Source of the DNA: an uncultured Acidimicrobiales bacterium
GTDB taxonomy: Bacteria; Actinomycetota; Acidimicrobiia; Acidimicrobiales; SZUA-35
DNA: 64,000 bases
NCBI GenBank assembly: GCA_937922805.1
Contig: CALAJV010000003.1
Coordinates: 124,001-188,000, forward strand
Reading direction: 5' to 3'
Part shown: piece by piece, positions 43,145 through 52,225 of the stretch
Layout of the letters: every line of letters begins with the position of its first letter
Position numbering within the stretch: the stretch's first letter is position 1
Position numbers and translations under genes: made by a program
Notes under the pieces: generated by a model
The model's database searches: none
Seen by the model: the letters and a program-made list of their open reading frames with translations, nothing else
What the model was told of the DNA's origin: nothing

Positions 43145-44254
43145 ATGAACTACGGCATCGCGTTTGGGACCCGAGTCCGAAAATCGCCTTTTTTTGACGC
43201 AACGGCTGCGGCCGGAGTAACTCACTTCTCGACCTACAACCACATGTACATGCCAGTCTCCTACGGCGACGCCAGAGGTGAGTACGAACGGTTGATGAAC
43301 GGGGTATCGATGTGGGACGTGGCCGTTCAACGCCAAATCGAGCTGAATGGGCCTGACGCATCCGAGCTAGCGAACCTTGTTTCTGCCCGAGATCTTTCGA
43401 CCTCTAAGGTTGGGCAAGGGCGCTATACCCCTATCACCGACCACCAGGGTCGACTGCTCAACGACCCGGTAACGCTCCGAGTTTCTGAAAATCAGTGGTG
43501 GATATCGATCGCTGATAACGACACACTTCAATGGTGCCGGGCTATCGCTGGCGAGCGAGATATGGATGTCCAAGTATCCGAGCCTGATGTGTCTCCCCTT
43601 GCGGTGCAAGGGCCGCTGGCTGAAGACACAGTGGCATCGCTATGTGGCGACTGGATTCGAGACATCAAATTCTTTTGGTATCACGAAACAACCATCGAAG
43701 GCATTCCTGTTCATGTCGGCCGCGCCGGCTGGTCCCGTCAAGGGGGGTTTGAGCTGTATTTAGCTGATGGCTCAAAAGGAACCGAATTATGGAACCTAGT
43801 CGCCGAAGCTGGCAAACCATTCGACATCGGACCGGGAGCACCAAACTACATAGAACGAATTGAAAGCGGGCTGTTGTCGCTGCGGGCCGATACCGAAGAT
43901 GACACAGACCCATTCGAAGCGGGGCTTGAACGATACGTCGACCTAGATGCGCTCGACTTTATCGGCCGCGACGCATTGATCAAGAAACGAGAAGTCGGGA
44001 TGCGCTACCAATTCGTTGGCGTCAAATTCGACGGTGAGCCGGTCGGCACCAACGCCGACATTTGGCCAATCACAATTGATGACGAGCCGGTTGGCCAGAT
44101 CCGTGCCGCGTGCTACTCACCCAAGTTCAAGTCCAACATCGCCACGTCACTTATGAACGTTCCCCACAACAGCCCGGGCACGACGGTTGTCGTTCAGACG
44201 CCAAGCGGACCTGAACATGGCGTCGTATGTTCATTGCCTTTTTCGTCTGAATAG
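43145..44254 (+). CDS. dmdA: DmdA-like tetrahydrofolate-dependent demethylase (GcvT family)
   Basis: 369 residues. The fold of aminomethyltransferase/GcvT proteins is clear (WDVAVQRQIELNGPDA, SPLAVQGPLAEDTV, RAGWSRQGGFELYL, IERIESGLLSL, FEAGLERYVDLD, DFIGRDAL). The N-terminus GIAFGTRVRKSPFF with STYNHMYMP, the overall length and the C-terminal CYSPKFKSNIATSLMNV resemble DMSP demethylase DmdA. DmdA moves a methyl group from dimethylsulfoniopropionate to tetrahydrofolate and is frequent in marine bacteria. The call rests on remembered family features; non-DmdA GcvT relatives share much of this. No dmdBCD genes are in the window. Confidence 0.68.
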   Translation: MNYGIAFGTRVRKSPFFDATAAAGVTHFSTYNHMYMPVSYGDARGEYERLMNGVSMWDVAVQRQIELNGPDASELANLVSARDLSTSKVGQGRYTPITDHQGRLLNDPVTLRVSENQWWISIADNDTLQWCRAIAGERDMDVQVSEPDVSPLAVQGPLAEDTVASLCGDWIRDIKFFWYHETTIEGIPVHVGRAGWSRQGGFELYLADGSKGTELWNLVAEAGKPFDIGPGAPNYIERIESGLLSLRADTEDDTDPFEAGLERYVDLDALDFIGRDALIKKREVGMRYQFVGVKFDGEPVGTNADIWPITIDDEPVGQIRAACYSPKFKSNIATSLMNVPHNSPGTTVVVQTPSGPEHGVVCSLPFSSE

Positions 44255-44442
44255 CTCCGAAAACGGACTCCCGATAGGCCACCTACTAGGCCCGCCACTG
44301 CCAACTTTGCGGAAGCCATGGTTGCCGTCGCTACGACGTCGATGTTGTAGTTTCTTCATCCACCGCTCGCCGTTGTACTCCGCTTAGCGTACTAGTCGGG
44401 ACAGTTCGTCTAGTTACCTAACTAGCAGCAGGAGGCTAGGGC

Positions 44443-45813
44443 ATGGGCCAAACACTCACCCTTCGTGAAGCGGGCATTCGACTAGGTGTCAGCGGAAAAG
44501 CGCTTAAGCGGCTTATCCGATCTGGCGTACTTCCAGAGGCGCATAAAGTTTCTTCATCATCTGGTCGCGCTTGGGTCATTCCAGCCGATGCGCTTCCAGT
44601 AATCGCCGAACGGCAAGGATGGATCATTGATCTGACTGGTGAAGATCCCTATCTCGACGTCGAGGATGGACAAGGAAAGCTCGACCAGGCTGACAGCAAC
44701 CAAGCCACCGCTGACAACGAGACCGGTTTGGCGAACCAGGAGGCGCCAAACAAAGATCTTCAAACGTTGATCGACCCGTTCGACCTCTCGTCCGGTGCCA
44801 ACCCATCGAGCAATCACGCTATTGCTGAAGATGGTATTGCTAACGGTGGGAACGCTGAGGATGGTGGTGCCGCCGCAGAGCCAGTAGAGGCCGTACAGGC
44901 TTCTGCTCCTAAAGCTGAATTGGCCCCAGAATACGAAACTATTCGGTTAGAGAGGCTCAATCCGAACGGGTCGCTGATGAACCAACCCGACCCGCAAGCG
45001 TCTCGGATGGCAGACGTCTACGACTTGAACCCGACACACACCAACAACACTCATTCGACAAACGGCAACAGCATCCACGCCGCCTTCGACAACGATCGAA
45101 CTGGCACTGAGGATCCGAGCCCAAACGAGATGAAATTTCCTGGAGCAAAGACAGCGATGAACTCAAAGGCCCTCAACCCGAACGCCCTCAACTCGACACC
45201 CATCTCGCCAGAAAACAGTGAGGTCGATGGGTCAACCGACCAGATTCGAGCCGGACAGCCACCTTTGCCCGGCCAACCCAACTCGGCCGATATCGACCTT
45301 TCAACCGGCACAGATCTGGCAACCGTGGAAATGGGGGCACTCATTCCTCACCGTCCTAAGGACGGAGCTCCAACCGCATCGAACGCTGAATCACCCTCTC
45401 TAGCTGATGTCCTCGACGTAGCGTTGCTAGATCGCCTACTTGGAGCACAAGAAGAAAAAGCGAACGCTTTGGCTCGAGCCCGCCAAACTGAAGACTCTTT
45501 GTCTGCTCTCAACGAACGCAACGAACACGCTTTGTCTGAACTTGAAGTTGTCCGACAAGAGGCAGATTTGAGTGCAGACCGACTTCGAGAAGAACGCATG
45601 GCTCGAATCGTGGCTGACGCCAAGGTGGCCGAGCTACGTGACCGCGTTATCCGAGAAATGACACTCGCTGATTCTGAAAAGCAAGCTCGGGTCGAAGCAA
45701 CGATGCGCAACATTCAGGCCGAGCGAGACAATGCCAATGCGTATGCGTCAATGGGCTGGATGGCTCGTCGGCGGTACCGTCGCCTGAATCGTGCGCAGGC
45801 ATCAAGAGAGTAA
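44443..45813 (+). CDS. HTH (excisionase/MerR-like) and coiled-coil protein of unknown function
   Basis: 456 residues from ATG 44443, with an excellent AGGAGG at 44430-44435. Residues 1-55 form a small winged-helix-type DNA-binding module (LTLREAGIRLGVSGKALKRLIRSGVLP, then WVIPADALP), as in excisionases and MerR N-termini. A long Asn/Pro/Ala/Ser-rich disordered middle (about 70-320) follows. A charged coiled coil of about 110 residues comes next (ALLDRLLGAQEEKANALARARQTEDSL and on) and ends in a short basic tail (WMARRRYRRLNRAQ). It may link DNA or a cell structure to partners through the coil. I do not recognise a named family. Confidence 0.8.
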   Translation: MGQTLTLREAGIRLGVSGKALKRLIRSGVLPEAHKVSSSSGRAWVIPADALPVIAERQGWIIDLTGEDPYLDVEDGQGKLDQADSNQATADNETGLANQEAPNKDLQTLIDPFDLSSGANPSSNHAIAEDGIANGGNAEDGGAAAEPVEAVQASAPKAELAPEYETIRLERLNPNGSLMNQPDPQASRMADVYDLNPTHTNNTHSTNGNSIHAAFDNDRTGTEDPSPNEMKFPGAKTAMNSKALNPNALNSTPISPENSEVDGSTDQIRAGQPPLPGQPNSADIDLSTGTDLATVEMGALIPHRPKDGAPTASNAESPSLADVLDVALLDRLLGAQEEKANALARARQTEDSLSALNERNEHALSELEVVRQEADLSADRLREERMARIVADAKVAELRDRVIREMTLADSEKQARVEATMRNIQAERDNANAYASMGWMARRRYRRLNRAQASRE

Positions 45814-45882
45814 CTGGCAGCCCCTTGAGTTGGCATTAGGACCAACTAGCCACCACAACCGAGAAGTTGCCATACTGGGTTA

Positions 45883-46401
45883 GTGACCGACGATCCCGAA
45901 TCAGTAGATTTTCTACGCGATCATGTTAGCGAAGACTCTGGATTTACTTCTAGCGACTCTGTCGTGGCCAAAAGCGGTTTGTCGCGATCACTAGTGGGTT
46001 TTGCTTGCCTTTGCATTGCCGTTGGTCTCGGAATTACCCAACTTGCTCAGCCAGAGACAGAGCGGTTGGCAATCCAAATTCCTCCTACCGCTACAACTGT
46101 GGTTGCGCCATCGACGACGGTCGAACCAATCGACGCTGAGCCGGATGATCGTATCCCACTCCCCGACCGTGGCGGGATGCGGACAATCGTAGAAGGTTGG
46201 CTCGCCGCTCGATGTGACCAAATTATCGACGGCCCTGAGCCGCTGTTGAATACCGTCTACGAAGAACACCTCGAATGCTTGGAAGTTGAGATGGTCAAGC
46301 TCGACCAGACATGTTTTCTGGCGGCCCGCCACTACTACCAGTATCCGGGAGATGAAGCACTGGAAGTGGCGTGCTCTGAACCTCTTCCGAACGACCTATA
46401 A
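45883..46401 (+). CDS. Small single-pass membrane hypothetical protein
   Basis: 172 residues from GTG 45883. An acidic cytoplasmic head (about 35 residues) is followed by one membrane helix (about 35-52, LVGFACLCIAVGLGITQLA), a Thr/Pro linker with the TTTVVAPSTTVEP pattern, and a C-terminal domain with five Cys (ARCDQI, LECLEV, QTCFLA, VACSEP) that may form disulfides outside the cell. I do not recognise a family. It lies 69 bp after the coiled-coil gene on the same strand. Confidence 0.65.
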   Translation: MTDDPESVDFLRDHVSEDSGFTSSDSVVAKSGLSRSLVGFACLCIAVGLGITQLAQPETERLAIQIPPTATTVVAPSTTVEPIDAEPDDRIPLPDRGGMRTIVEGWLAARCDQIIDGPEPLLNTVYEEHLECLEVEMVKLDQTCFLAARHYYQYPGDEALEVACSEPLPNDL

Positions 46402-46435
46402 CGGCTTTCGATTTTCGACTCGCTAGCCCAGGTGT

Positions 46436-47863
46436 TCACCACTGGGTGGCGATGTATTGGGTTTCAGTGAACTCGTATATACCCTCGCTCGCGCCTTCGC
46501 GACCCAGCCCGGACTGCTTCATTCCCCCGAACGGCGCAGCCGGATCTGACATCGCACCCCGGTTGAGTCCGACCATTCCCGATTCAAGTCGCTCCGCGAC
46601 CGCCATGCCCCGGCCGATGTCTTGGGTGTACACATAAGCGGCCAAGCCCATTTCGGTATCGTTCGCTTGCTCGATCATCGTGTCGGTGTTGGTGAAACTA
46701 ATTACCGGCGCAACTGGACCAAAGATCTCTTCCCGGGTAATGGCCGAGTCAGGAGCGACGTTTCCTAGCACCGTCGGCGGATAGAAAAACCCGGGTCCGT
46801 CTAGTGGTGATCCACCTAGCGTTGTTGTGGCTCCTGCCGACACCGCCGACTGAACTAACGAGTCAATGCTGGCAATAGCAGCCTGATTGATCATCGGGCC
46901 ACAGGTAACGCCTTCATCTAATCCGTTGCCGACTTTGATTTGCCCCATCGCCGCTGACAACTTGGTGGTGAACTCGTCGGCGATTCCCGCTTCGACAAAA
47001 AAGCGATTGGCGGCGGTGCACGCTTCGGCCGAATGCCGCATCTTGGCTACCATGGCGCCCTCAACTGCGGCTTCGACATCGGCGTCGCCGAACACAATAA
47101 ACGGAGCGTTTCCACCTAGTTCCATCACGGTCTTGAGAACCCGGTCGGCCGACCGTCGGAGCAAAACCCGGCCCACCTCGGTTGAACCAGTGAACGAAAC
47201 CATTCGCGTCGCTTTGTGGTCGACCGCAGCATCAAACCAGGACCCTGAATCCTTCGTTGGAACAATGTTCACCAAACCGGGCGGCAACCCGGCTTGTTCG
47301 AGAAGTTCTGCTACTCGCAAAGCCGTTAACGGGGTTTCCTTGGGTGGCTTAATCACACAAGCATTCCCGGCCGCCAACGCTGGCGCTAACTTTCGAGTAA
47401 TCATGGCCGCCGGAAAGTTCCACGGAGTCACAATGACAACAACCCCAACCGGTGGGTGGCGAACAATGATCTTATTTGTTCCCGACGGCGCCGTACCGAT
47501 CGATCCATGAATCCTTACCGCCTCTTCGGCGTTCCAGCGGAAGAACTCTGCCGCGTACGCTACTTCGCCTGACGAGTCGGCCAACGGTTTGCCATGCTCG
47601 GCGGTAATGAGTTTCGCTAACTCATCGGTGTGATCGATAAGGATCTGCCAGCAAGCTCGGAGGACTTCGCTTCGAACCCGAGGGGCGGTCGCAGCCCAGT
47701 TGAGCTGGGCCTTGGCCGCTACTTCGCAAGCTGCAACAGCATCGGCTGGTGTCCCAGCTGCGACTTTAGCAATCTCGGTTCCTGAGGCCGGGTCGAGCAC
47801 AGAAATCTGCTCACCTGATTGACCGGGGAGCCATTGTCCGCCGATGAGTAGCTCGGTTCGCAT
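46436..47863 (-). CDS. gabD: NAD(P)-dependent aldehyde dehydrogenase, probably succinate-semialdehyde dehydrogenase
   Basis: 475 residues from ATG 47863, with AAGGAG properly placed upstream; a longer in-frame extension to 47908 is unlikely. Aldehyde dehydrogenase motifs are complete: VVIVTPWNFPAAMITRKLAPALAAG, FTGSTEVGR, MELGGNAPFIVF with the general-base Glu, AEACTAANRFFV with the catalytic Cys, and EIFGPVAPVISF. The GabD-like features (LITAEHGKPLADSSGEVAYAAEF, GREGASEGIYEFTETQYI) favour succinate-semialdehyde dehydrogenase. It oxidises the semialdehyde to succinate in GABA catabolism. It lies 65 bp downstream of ribH. Confidence 0.88.
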   Translation of the reverse strand: MRTELLIGGQWLPGQSGEQISVLDPASGTEIAKVAAGTPADAVAACEVAAKAQLNWAATAPRVRSEVLRACWQILIDHTDELAKLITAEHGKPLADSSGEVAYAAEFFRWNAEEAVRIHGSIGTAPSGTNKIIVRHPPVGVVVIVTPWNFPAAMITRKLAPALAAGNACVIKPPKETPLTALRVAELLEQAGLPPGLVNIVPTKDSGSWFDAAVDHKATRMVSFTGSTEVGRVLLRRSADRVLKTVMELGGNAPFIVFGDADVEAAVEGAMVAKMRHSAEACTAANRFFVEAGIADEFTTKLSAAMGQIKVGNGLDEGVTCGPMINQAAIASIDSLVQSAVSAGATTTLGGSPLDGPGFFYPPTVLGNVAPDSAITREEIFGPVAPVISFTNTDTMIEQANDTEMGLAAYVYTQDIGRGMAVAERLESGMVGLNRGAMSDPAAPFGGMKQSGLGREGASEGIYEFTETQYIATQW

Positions 47864-47928
47864 GCTATTTCTCCTTGTTTGAATCGGCCGCACCACCAGC
47901 GACGGCAACCGGATCTCGAATTTCTAAG

Positions 47929-48438
47929 CTATTGCGAACTACTCGAACCAGACCGACGAGGCACCCATTTCTGGGCCAATCGGGCCATCTCAATCGCACC
48001 CATTGCCGCTTCTTCGCCAACGTTGTGCCCGCCCGGACCTTCGCTACGAGCCAACGCTTGATCATGGTTTTCGACGGTCAAGACGCCGAACAGTATTGGG
48101 ATCCCAGTCTGGAGTTGCACATCTTGCACACCACGTCCGCACTCTCCGGCCACAAGTTCGTAGTGTGTCGTTTCACCCCGAATTACGGCGCCGATACAGA
48201 CGACGGCATCAACCGTTCCCGACTGAGCAAGATATTTTGCTGCCAACGGGATTTCGAAACAACCGGGAACCGACACTGATGTGATGGTTCGGACTTTCAG
48301 CTCAGTGGTCGCTCGTCGGAAACCTTCTTCGAGCCGGCCCACGATTTCCGGATTCCACCGAGCTTGGACTAACCCTACAGATAGGCCGGTCCCTGTCAAA
48401 CCGTCCGGTACCGATGCTTTCAGATCTCCACTGGCCAC
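47929..48438 (-). CDS. ribH: 6,7-dimethyl-8-ribityllumazine synthase
   Basis: 169 residues from GTG 48438. The lumazine synthase motifs are present: VQARWNPEIV, VSVPGCFEIPLAAKYLA, VCIGAVIRGETTHYELVAGE (substrate loop), and IPILFGVLTVENHDQALAR. The enzyme condenses 5-amino-6-ribitylaminouracil with dihydroxybutanone phosphate, the step before riboflavin. The other rib genes are not in the window, so it stands apart from a rib operon. The Ser/Arg-rich C-terminal tail is longer than needed for the fold. Confidence 0.95.
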   Translation of the reverse strand: MASGDLKASVPDGLTGTGLSVGLVQARWNPEIVGRLEEGFRRATTELKVRTITSVSVPGCFEIPLAAKYLAQSGTVDAVVCIGAVIRGETTHYELVAGECGRGVQDVQLQTGIPILFGVLTVENHDQALARSEGPGGHNVGEEAAMGAIEMARLAQKWVPRRSGSSSSQ

Positions 48439-48514
48439 ACCGAGAGTGTAGACCTAACCGACATGTCCTACATAGCCTCAACCTCGTTTGATTACCGTGA
48501 GATCGGTACTCCGG

Positions 48515-48566
48515 ATAGGTAGCGTCGAGCGCTAGGGGCAATAGGTAGCGTCGGGCGGTAGGGGCA
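48515..48566. repeat. Tandem 26-bp direct repeat
   Basis: Two adjoining copies (48515-48540 and 48541-48566) of ATAGGTAGCGTCG followed by R-GCG-S-TAGGGGCA differ at two positions. They lie just upstream of the small protein gene at 48586, between it and ribH. They may be a slippage product or a repeated protein-binding site. Confidence 0.9.
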
Positions 48567-48585
48567 ACTCCGATAGCTTGTATAT

Positions 48586-48807
48586 ATGAGAATTCTCCGG
48601 AGCCTCCTTACCAGCCGATCGTCTACGTTGGGACTTCTGTCTGATCTGGTTCTCGTCGGAACTGCCGCCGCCCGCTTTGCTCAGCGTCGAACAGACCCAG
48701 GGGCGGTCAAAGGTTCACCGGCCGACATGTTGCTTGCAGGTGGTGCTGCCATCCGACTAGTACAGCGCTTAATCGGAAGACGGCGAGCAAAACGAATAGT
48801 CGTGTAG
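48586..48807 (+). CDS. Small basic hypothetical protein
   Basis: 73 residues. It is Ala/Leu/Arg-rich with an amphipathic stretch (LLSDLVLVGTAAARFA) and a strongly basic end (LIGRRRAKRIVV). It has no clear ribosome site at ATG 48586. Support comes from its TAGTG overlap with the Nudix gene start at 48807, which implies translational coupling. The family is unknown. Confidence 0.5.
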   Translation: MRILRSLLTSRSSTLGLLSDLVLVGTAAARFAQRRTDPGAVKGSPADMLLAGGAAIRLVQRLIGRRRAKRIVV

Positions 48808-49544
48808 TGGGCACTCAAGAAATCGAGAACATCGTCTTCTGTGCCGAACTTCGCGCTCGAATCGATTCCAACCTTTCCCGTTTTGACCGAAAAGAGCATC
48901 CTCTCGATGGGCGGCGGCATGCTGCGGTTGGGATTGTCGTAATCGACAGCGATGAACAACTTCATGGCCTTGACCCCATCCGGACTGATCGGGCCACGCT
49001 CATTAGGGATGTGCCCGGGGTCGACGATTCGATAACTGGCCGAGTAGACGGTACGGCCGGAGGCGCCGCCATTTTACTAACCCGTCGAGGTTCGAAGCTC
49101 AATAGCCACGCTGGGCAATGGGCCCTGCCTGGCGGGCGAATCGATCCAGGCGAAACTCCGCTTCAAGCTGCGCTTCGAGAAGTTCATGAAGAGGTTGGCT
49201 TGATCTTGTCAGAATCGGACCTGCTAGGCCGACTAGATGATTATCCAACCCGATCTGGCTACGTAATCTCACCTTTCGTTTTCTGGGCTGGAAACGACGC
49301 CGAGCCGGTGGCGAATCCCGATGAGGTCGCTTCGATCCATCGAATTGCGCTCCGAGAGCTGCTACCAGCGCCCCGCTTTGTCGAAATACCCGAAAGCGAC
49401 CGACCGGTGATTCAGGTTCCGATTGGGGGCGACCTTATTCATGCTCCCACCGGCGCAATCATTCACCAATTTCGAGCCGTTGGCTACGATGGCTCTGACA
49501 CCCGGGTCGATGAATACGAGCAGCCAACCTTCGCCTGGCGATAA
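48807..49544 (+). CDS. Nudix hydrolase
   Basis: 245 residues from GTG 48807 (overlapping the preceding stop). The Nudix box is complete from GGRIDPGETPLQAALREVHE onward, with EEVGL (G-x5-E-x7-REUxEExGU). It is preceded by ILLTRRGSKLNSHAGQWALPGG, as in the CoA-pyrophosphatase (NudL/YeaB) branch. An unusual insertion at about residues 60-90 separates an N-terminal strand from the catalytic core. It hydrolyses a nucleoside diphosphate derivative, perhaps CoA, in the cytoplasm. Confidence 0.9.
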   Translation: MGTQEIENIVFCAELRARIDSNLSRFDRKEHPLDGRRHAAVGIVVIDSDEQLHGLDPIRTDRATLIRDVPGVDDSITGRVDGTAGGAAILLTRRGSKLNSHAGQWALPGGRIDPGETPLQAALREVHEEVGLILSESDLLGRLDDYPTRSGYVISPFVFWAGNDAEPVANPDEVASIHRIALRELLPAPRFVEIPESDRPVIQVPIGGDLIHAPTGAIIHQFRAVGYDGSDTRVDEYEQPTFAWR

Positions 49545-49579
49545 TGGCTACTGAGTTTCGAACCAAGGATTCGGTGAGT

Positions 49580-50377
49580 CTAGGAGTCTAGCTCGACTAC
49601 CACGGGCGCATGATCTGATGCTCCCAGCTCCCCCCGGGCCGCCCGATCAATTTTGATAGTGACAACCCGACTGGCAGTCTCGGAGTCGGCGAGGGCGTGA
49701 TCAAGGCGCCACCCTCGGTCGGTAGCGTAGAAGTCGCTACGACGATTCCACCAAGTAAAAACTTGCTCTTCACCAAACTGCGCCCGCACAAGGTCGACGA
49801 GACCACTGTCAAGTAGCCGACTAAATGCTTCCCGTTCTTTGGGGCTGGTCAAGTTCCTCCGTCGATAGCGACTGGGCTCCCAGACGTCTCGGTCGGTCGG
49901 CGCTACGTTAATATCGCCGAGAACAAGCGTCGCTACCGCATCGGACAGGCCATCCATTTCGATCCACTGTCGGAACAGCTCCAACCATGCCAGCTTGATC
50001 TGGTGGGCGGGCGTCCCGACCTTGCGACCGTTGGGGCCATATACCGTATGGAGCCGGAGCGCTTTGTGTCTCGTCCTTAGCCTCAGCGTTGCCGAAATTG
50101 TTCTTAGTTCGTCTAGTGGCGGCTGAGCACCCGGGATACCAATCGTGATGTCATCCATTTCAATTTTGCTAGCGATAGCGACCCCACCTTGACCAGTTGA
50201 GTTTCCGCCAAGGACAAGCTGATACCCACGCTGCTCAAACTCTCGTCGAGGAAACTGACGGTCGGAAACTTTGGTCTCTTGCAAGCAAACGACATCAGGT
50301 CCGACCCGATCGACCCAGCCCATGACTTGCGCAGATCGAGCCCGGATCGAATCTACATTCCACGTCGCCAGAATCAC
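49580..50377 (-). CDS. xthA: Exodeoxyribonuclease III
   Basis: 265 residues. It is an AP endonuclease of the ExoIII family: MILATWNVDSIRAR (metal-binding Asn), PDVVCLQETKV (Glu), GQGGVAIAS, VYGPNGRKVG, TLVLGDINVAPTDRDVWEP (Asp/Asn pair), GWRLDHALAD and a final GASDHAPVVVELD (Asp-His). It cleaves abasic sites and trims 3' ends during base-excision repair. It is convergent with the Nudix gene. Confidence 0.94.
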   Translation of the reverse strand: MILATWNVDSIRARSAQVMGWVDRVGPDVVCLQETKVSDRQFPRREFEQRGYQLVLGGNSTGQGGVAIASKIEMDDITIGIPGAQPPLDELRTISATLRLRTRHKALRLHTVYGPNGRKVGTPAHQIKLAWLELFRQWIEMDGLSDAVATLVLGDINVAPTDRDVWEPSRYRRRNLTSPKEREAFSRLLDSGLVDLVRAQFGEEQVFTWWNRRSDFYATDRGWRLDHALADSETASRVVTIKIDRAARGELGASDHAPVVVELDS

Positions 50378-50495
50378 TCTGTCATCTTAGGTATCTGAAA
50401 TTCTGTAGCTCGCTTTTGTCTATAGCTGACACATCGCTTGACACATCGACTTGACACTTCGCCTTGGTATATCGCTGTGGCAGACCGGGTGCGGA

Positions 50496-52142
50496 TCAGC
50501 TGGTTGACGGATTCCGAAAACGAGCTCGACGGTGCTCCCGGCGAAGCCATTCTTCCCCGACCCGAGATCTCTTGTTGAGCTGCAGGATCGTAGCTTCGGA
50601 TACTTTCTTGACCCCGGATAGGCGATTTAGCTCGCCGTTTACTACTTGTGGGGTTCGACCGGTGAGCTGAACCAACTCCGTCGTCAGATCTTTATTGATT
50701 CGCCGAAGGCGAGCCCGCTCATCGTGGCTTGCGCTAAGAGCACCAGCGGTGCCGCTCATCTGGTTGTCGCTGCCGTTAAGCGAAGGCAGGGCGCCAAGGT
50801 CGAGCACGAGCTCTTCTTGAACCGCCTCTTCTAGGTTTGCACTAACGCTTTCGTCTTCGGCGAACACATCCAGATCGCTGTTTCCGCCAAGCGTGGCCGA
50901 CTTTACGGCAAACAGCGACATTTGATCGGTTGGGTCCGACCGGGAATCCAACTCATCACCATCGCGAGTTTTCTTGGTCAAGGAATGTTTGCGAGAGTCA
51001 CCTATTTCAGCGCCGAACTTGCGTAAACGATAGTCATCGGGAATGAACATGTAGGCCCGCTGCAGTCCAGCGCCTGGAATGTGTCGGACCACCCGGCCCA
51101 CTGCCTGTCGGAAGAATAGCTCGGTAGTCGTGGTAGTTGCGTAAACCCCAACTCGGAGCCGCGGAATGTCGACTCCTTCGGAAATCATTTTTACCGCCAC
51201 AATCCAAGGGGATCGACCCTCAGAGAATTTCGTGATCTTCTCCGAGGCTTTCGGGTCATCACTTGTGACAACGTCAGCGTTGACCTTGTACTGCTCCTTG
51301 AGGAGACGAGAAACGCCACGAGCATGATCTTGATCCATCGTGATTACCAAACCACCAGCATCTTTGTGGTTCTTACGGATCGTAGCTAAGCGCTCGTGAG
51401 CGTGGCCGAGAACCGCTGGGAGCCATTCACCCTCTAAGCTAAGGGCCGCTCGGAGCCGCTGATTCGACTGTGTACGGGCTAAGGCGTCATCAAAGGACGC
51501 AGCCATATCGGACCCGTCGTTAGACGTCCACTCCATCTGGCCGCCGAATCGAGGAAAGTAGACCGGCCGGACAACCGAACCATCAGACAAAGCAGGACCA
51601 TAGCCGTAGTCAAAGTCAGGCTGGGCCACGTCATATTCGTAACGTACGAACGGAATCGAGTTTGTGTCGCTACGAAACGGAGTACCAGACAGCGCTAGGC
51701 GACGGCTCGAAGCGTCGAAGGCGCTCCGAACGCCATCGCCCCACGACCTCTCCTCACCAGCGTGATGAATCTCGTCCAAGATTACGAATCCGCCCTGCGA
51801 CAACTGAAAGAAAGGAGCTGGCGAGCTTCCAACTTGCTGGTAGGTGGTTACAACCCCATGGGCATCGTCAGGCACCCGATCCCCAGGCGACCAATTGGTC
51901 ACAAGTTGTAGGTCAAACCGCGAAGCGGCTGAGGCCCACTGCTGCTTCAAGTGACTTGTTGGGCAAACAACAACCAACCGCCCCGGCAGGTTCGGAAGGG
52001 TAAGCCGAGCAGCAACCAAAGCAAAGGTTGTTTTTCCGGCCCCTGGAGTGGCGACGGTAAGGAAATCGGTCTCATTAGTGGCCTGGAACTTATCTAGCGC
52101 TGCCCGCTGCCATTGTCTGAGATGGAGCTTAGAATTACTCAC
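50496..52142 (-). CDS. DEAD-like superfamily 2 helicase (restriction-enzyme-type)
   Basis: 548 residues from GTG 52142; a TTG start at 52160 would add six. Helicase motifs in order: LRQWQRAALDKF (Q motif), VATPGAGKTT (Walker A), VVTTYQQV, VILDEIHH (motif II, DEIH), LALSGTPFRSD (motif III), then VKMISEGVDIPRLRVG and FFRQAVGRVVRH (motifs V and VI). The ResIII/XPB-like architecture suggests DNA unwinding or translocation. A C-terminal tail of about 170 residues, polar then basic, is not recognised and may give specificity. No methylase or nuclease gene is adjacent, so it is not evidently part of a restriction system. Confidence 0.88.
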   Translation of the reverse strand: MSNSKLHLRQWQRAALDKFQATNETDFLTVATPGAGKTTFALVAARLTLPNLPGRLVVVCPTSHLKQQWASAASRFDLQLVTNWSPGDRVPDDAHGVVTTYQQVGSSPAPFFQLSQGGFVILDEIHHAGEERSWGDGVRSAFDASSRRLALSGTPFRSDTNSIPFVRYEYDVAQPDFDYGYGPALSDGSVVRPVYFPRFGGQMEWTSNDGSDMAASFDDALARTQSNQRLRAALSLEGEWLPAVLGHAHERLATIRKNHKDAGGLVITMDQDHARGVSRLLKEQYKVNADVVTSDDPKASEKITKFSEGRSPWIVAVKMISEGVDIPRLRVGVYATTTTTELFFRQAVGRVVRHIPGAGLQRAYMFIPDDYRLRKFGAEIGDSRKHSLTKKTRDGDELDSRSDPTDQMSLFAVKSATLGGNSDLDVFAEDESVSANLEEAVQEELVLDLGALPSLNGSDNQMSGTAGALSASHDERARLRRINKDLTTELVQLTGRTPQVVNGELNRLSGVKKVSEATILQLNKRSRVGEEWLRREHRRARFRNPSTS

Positions 52143-52225
52143 CGCTCGACAGTCTGCCAAGCGACCAATCCATCCCCACCCTTATTCGAGTCAATCGTGA
52201 AGTTTCATTCGATTTTGGTCGAGCG

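Noticed and set aside
50496..52142. Restriction-modification or anti-phage defence system built on the helicase
   Set aside because: The helicase resembles ResIII proteins, but its neighbours are exonuclease III and a GGCT protein; no methylase, nuclease or other defence partner is present.
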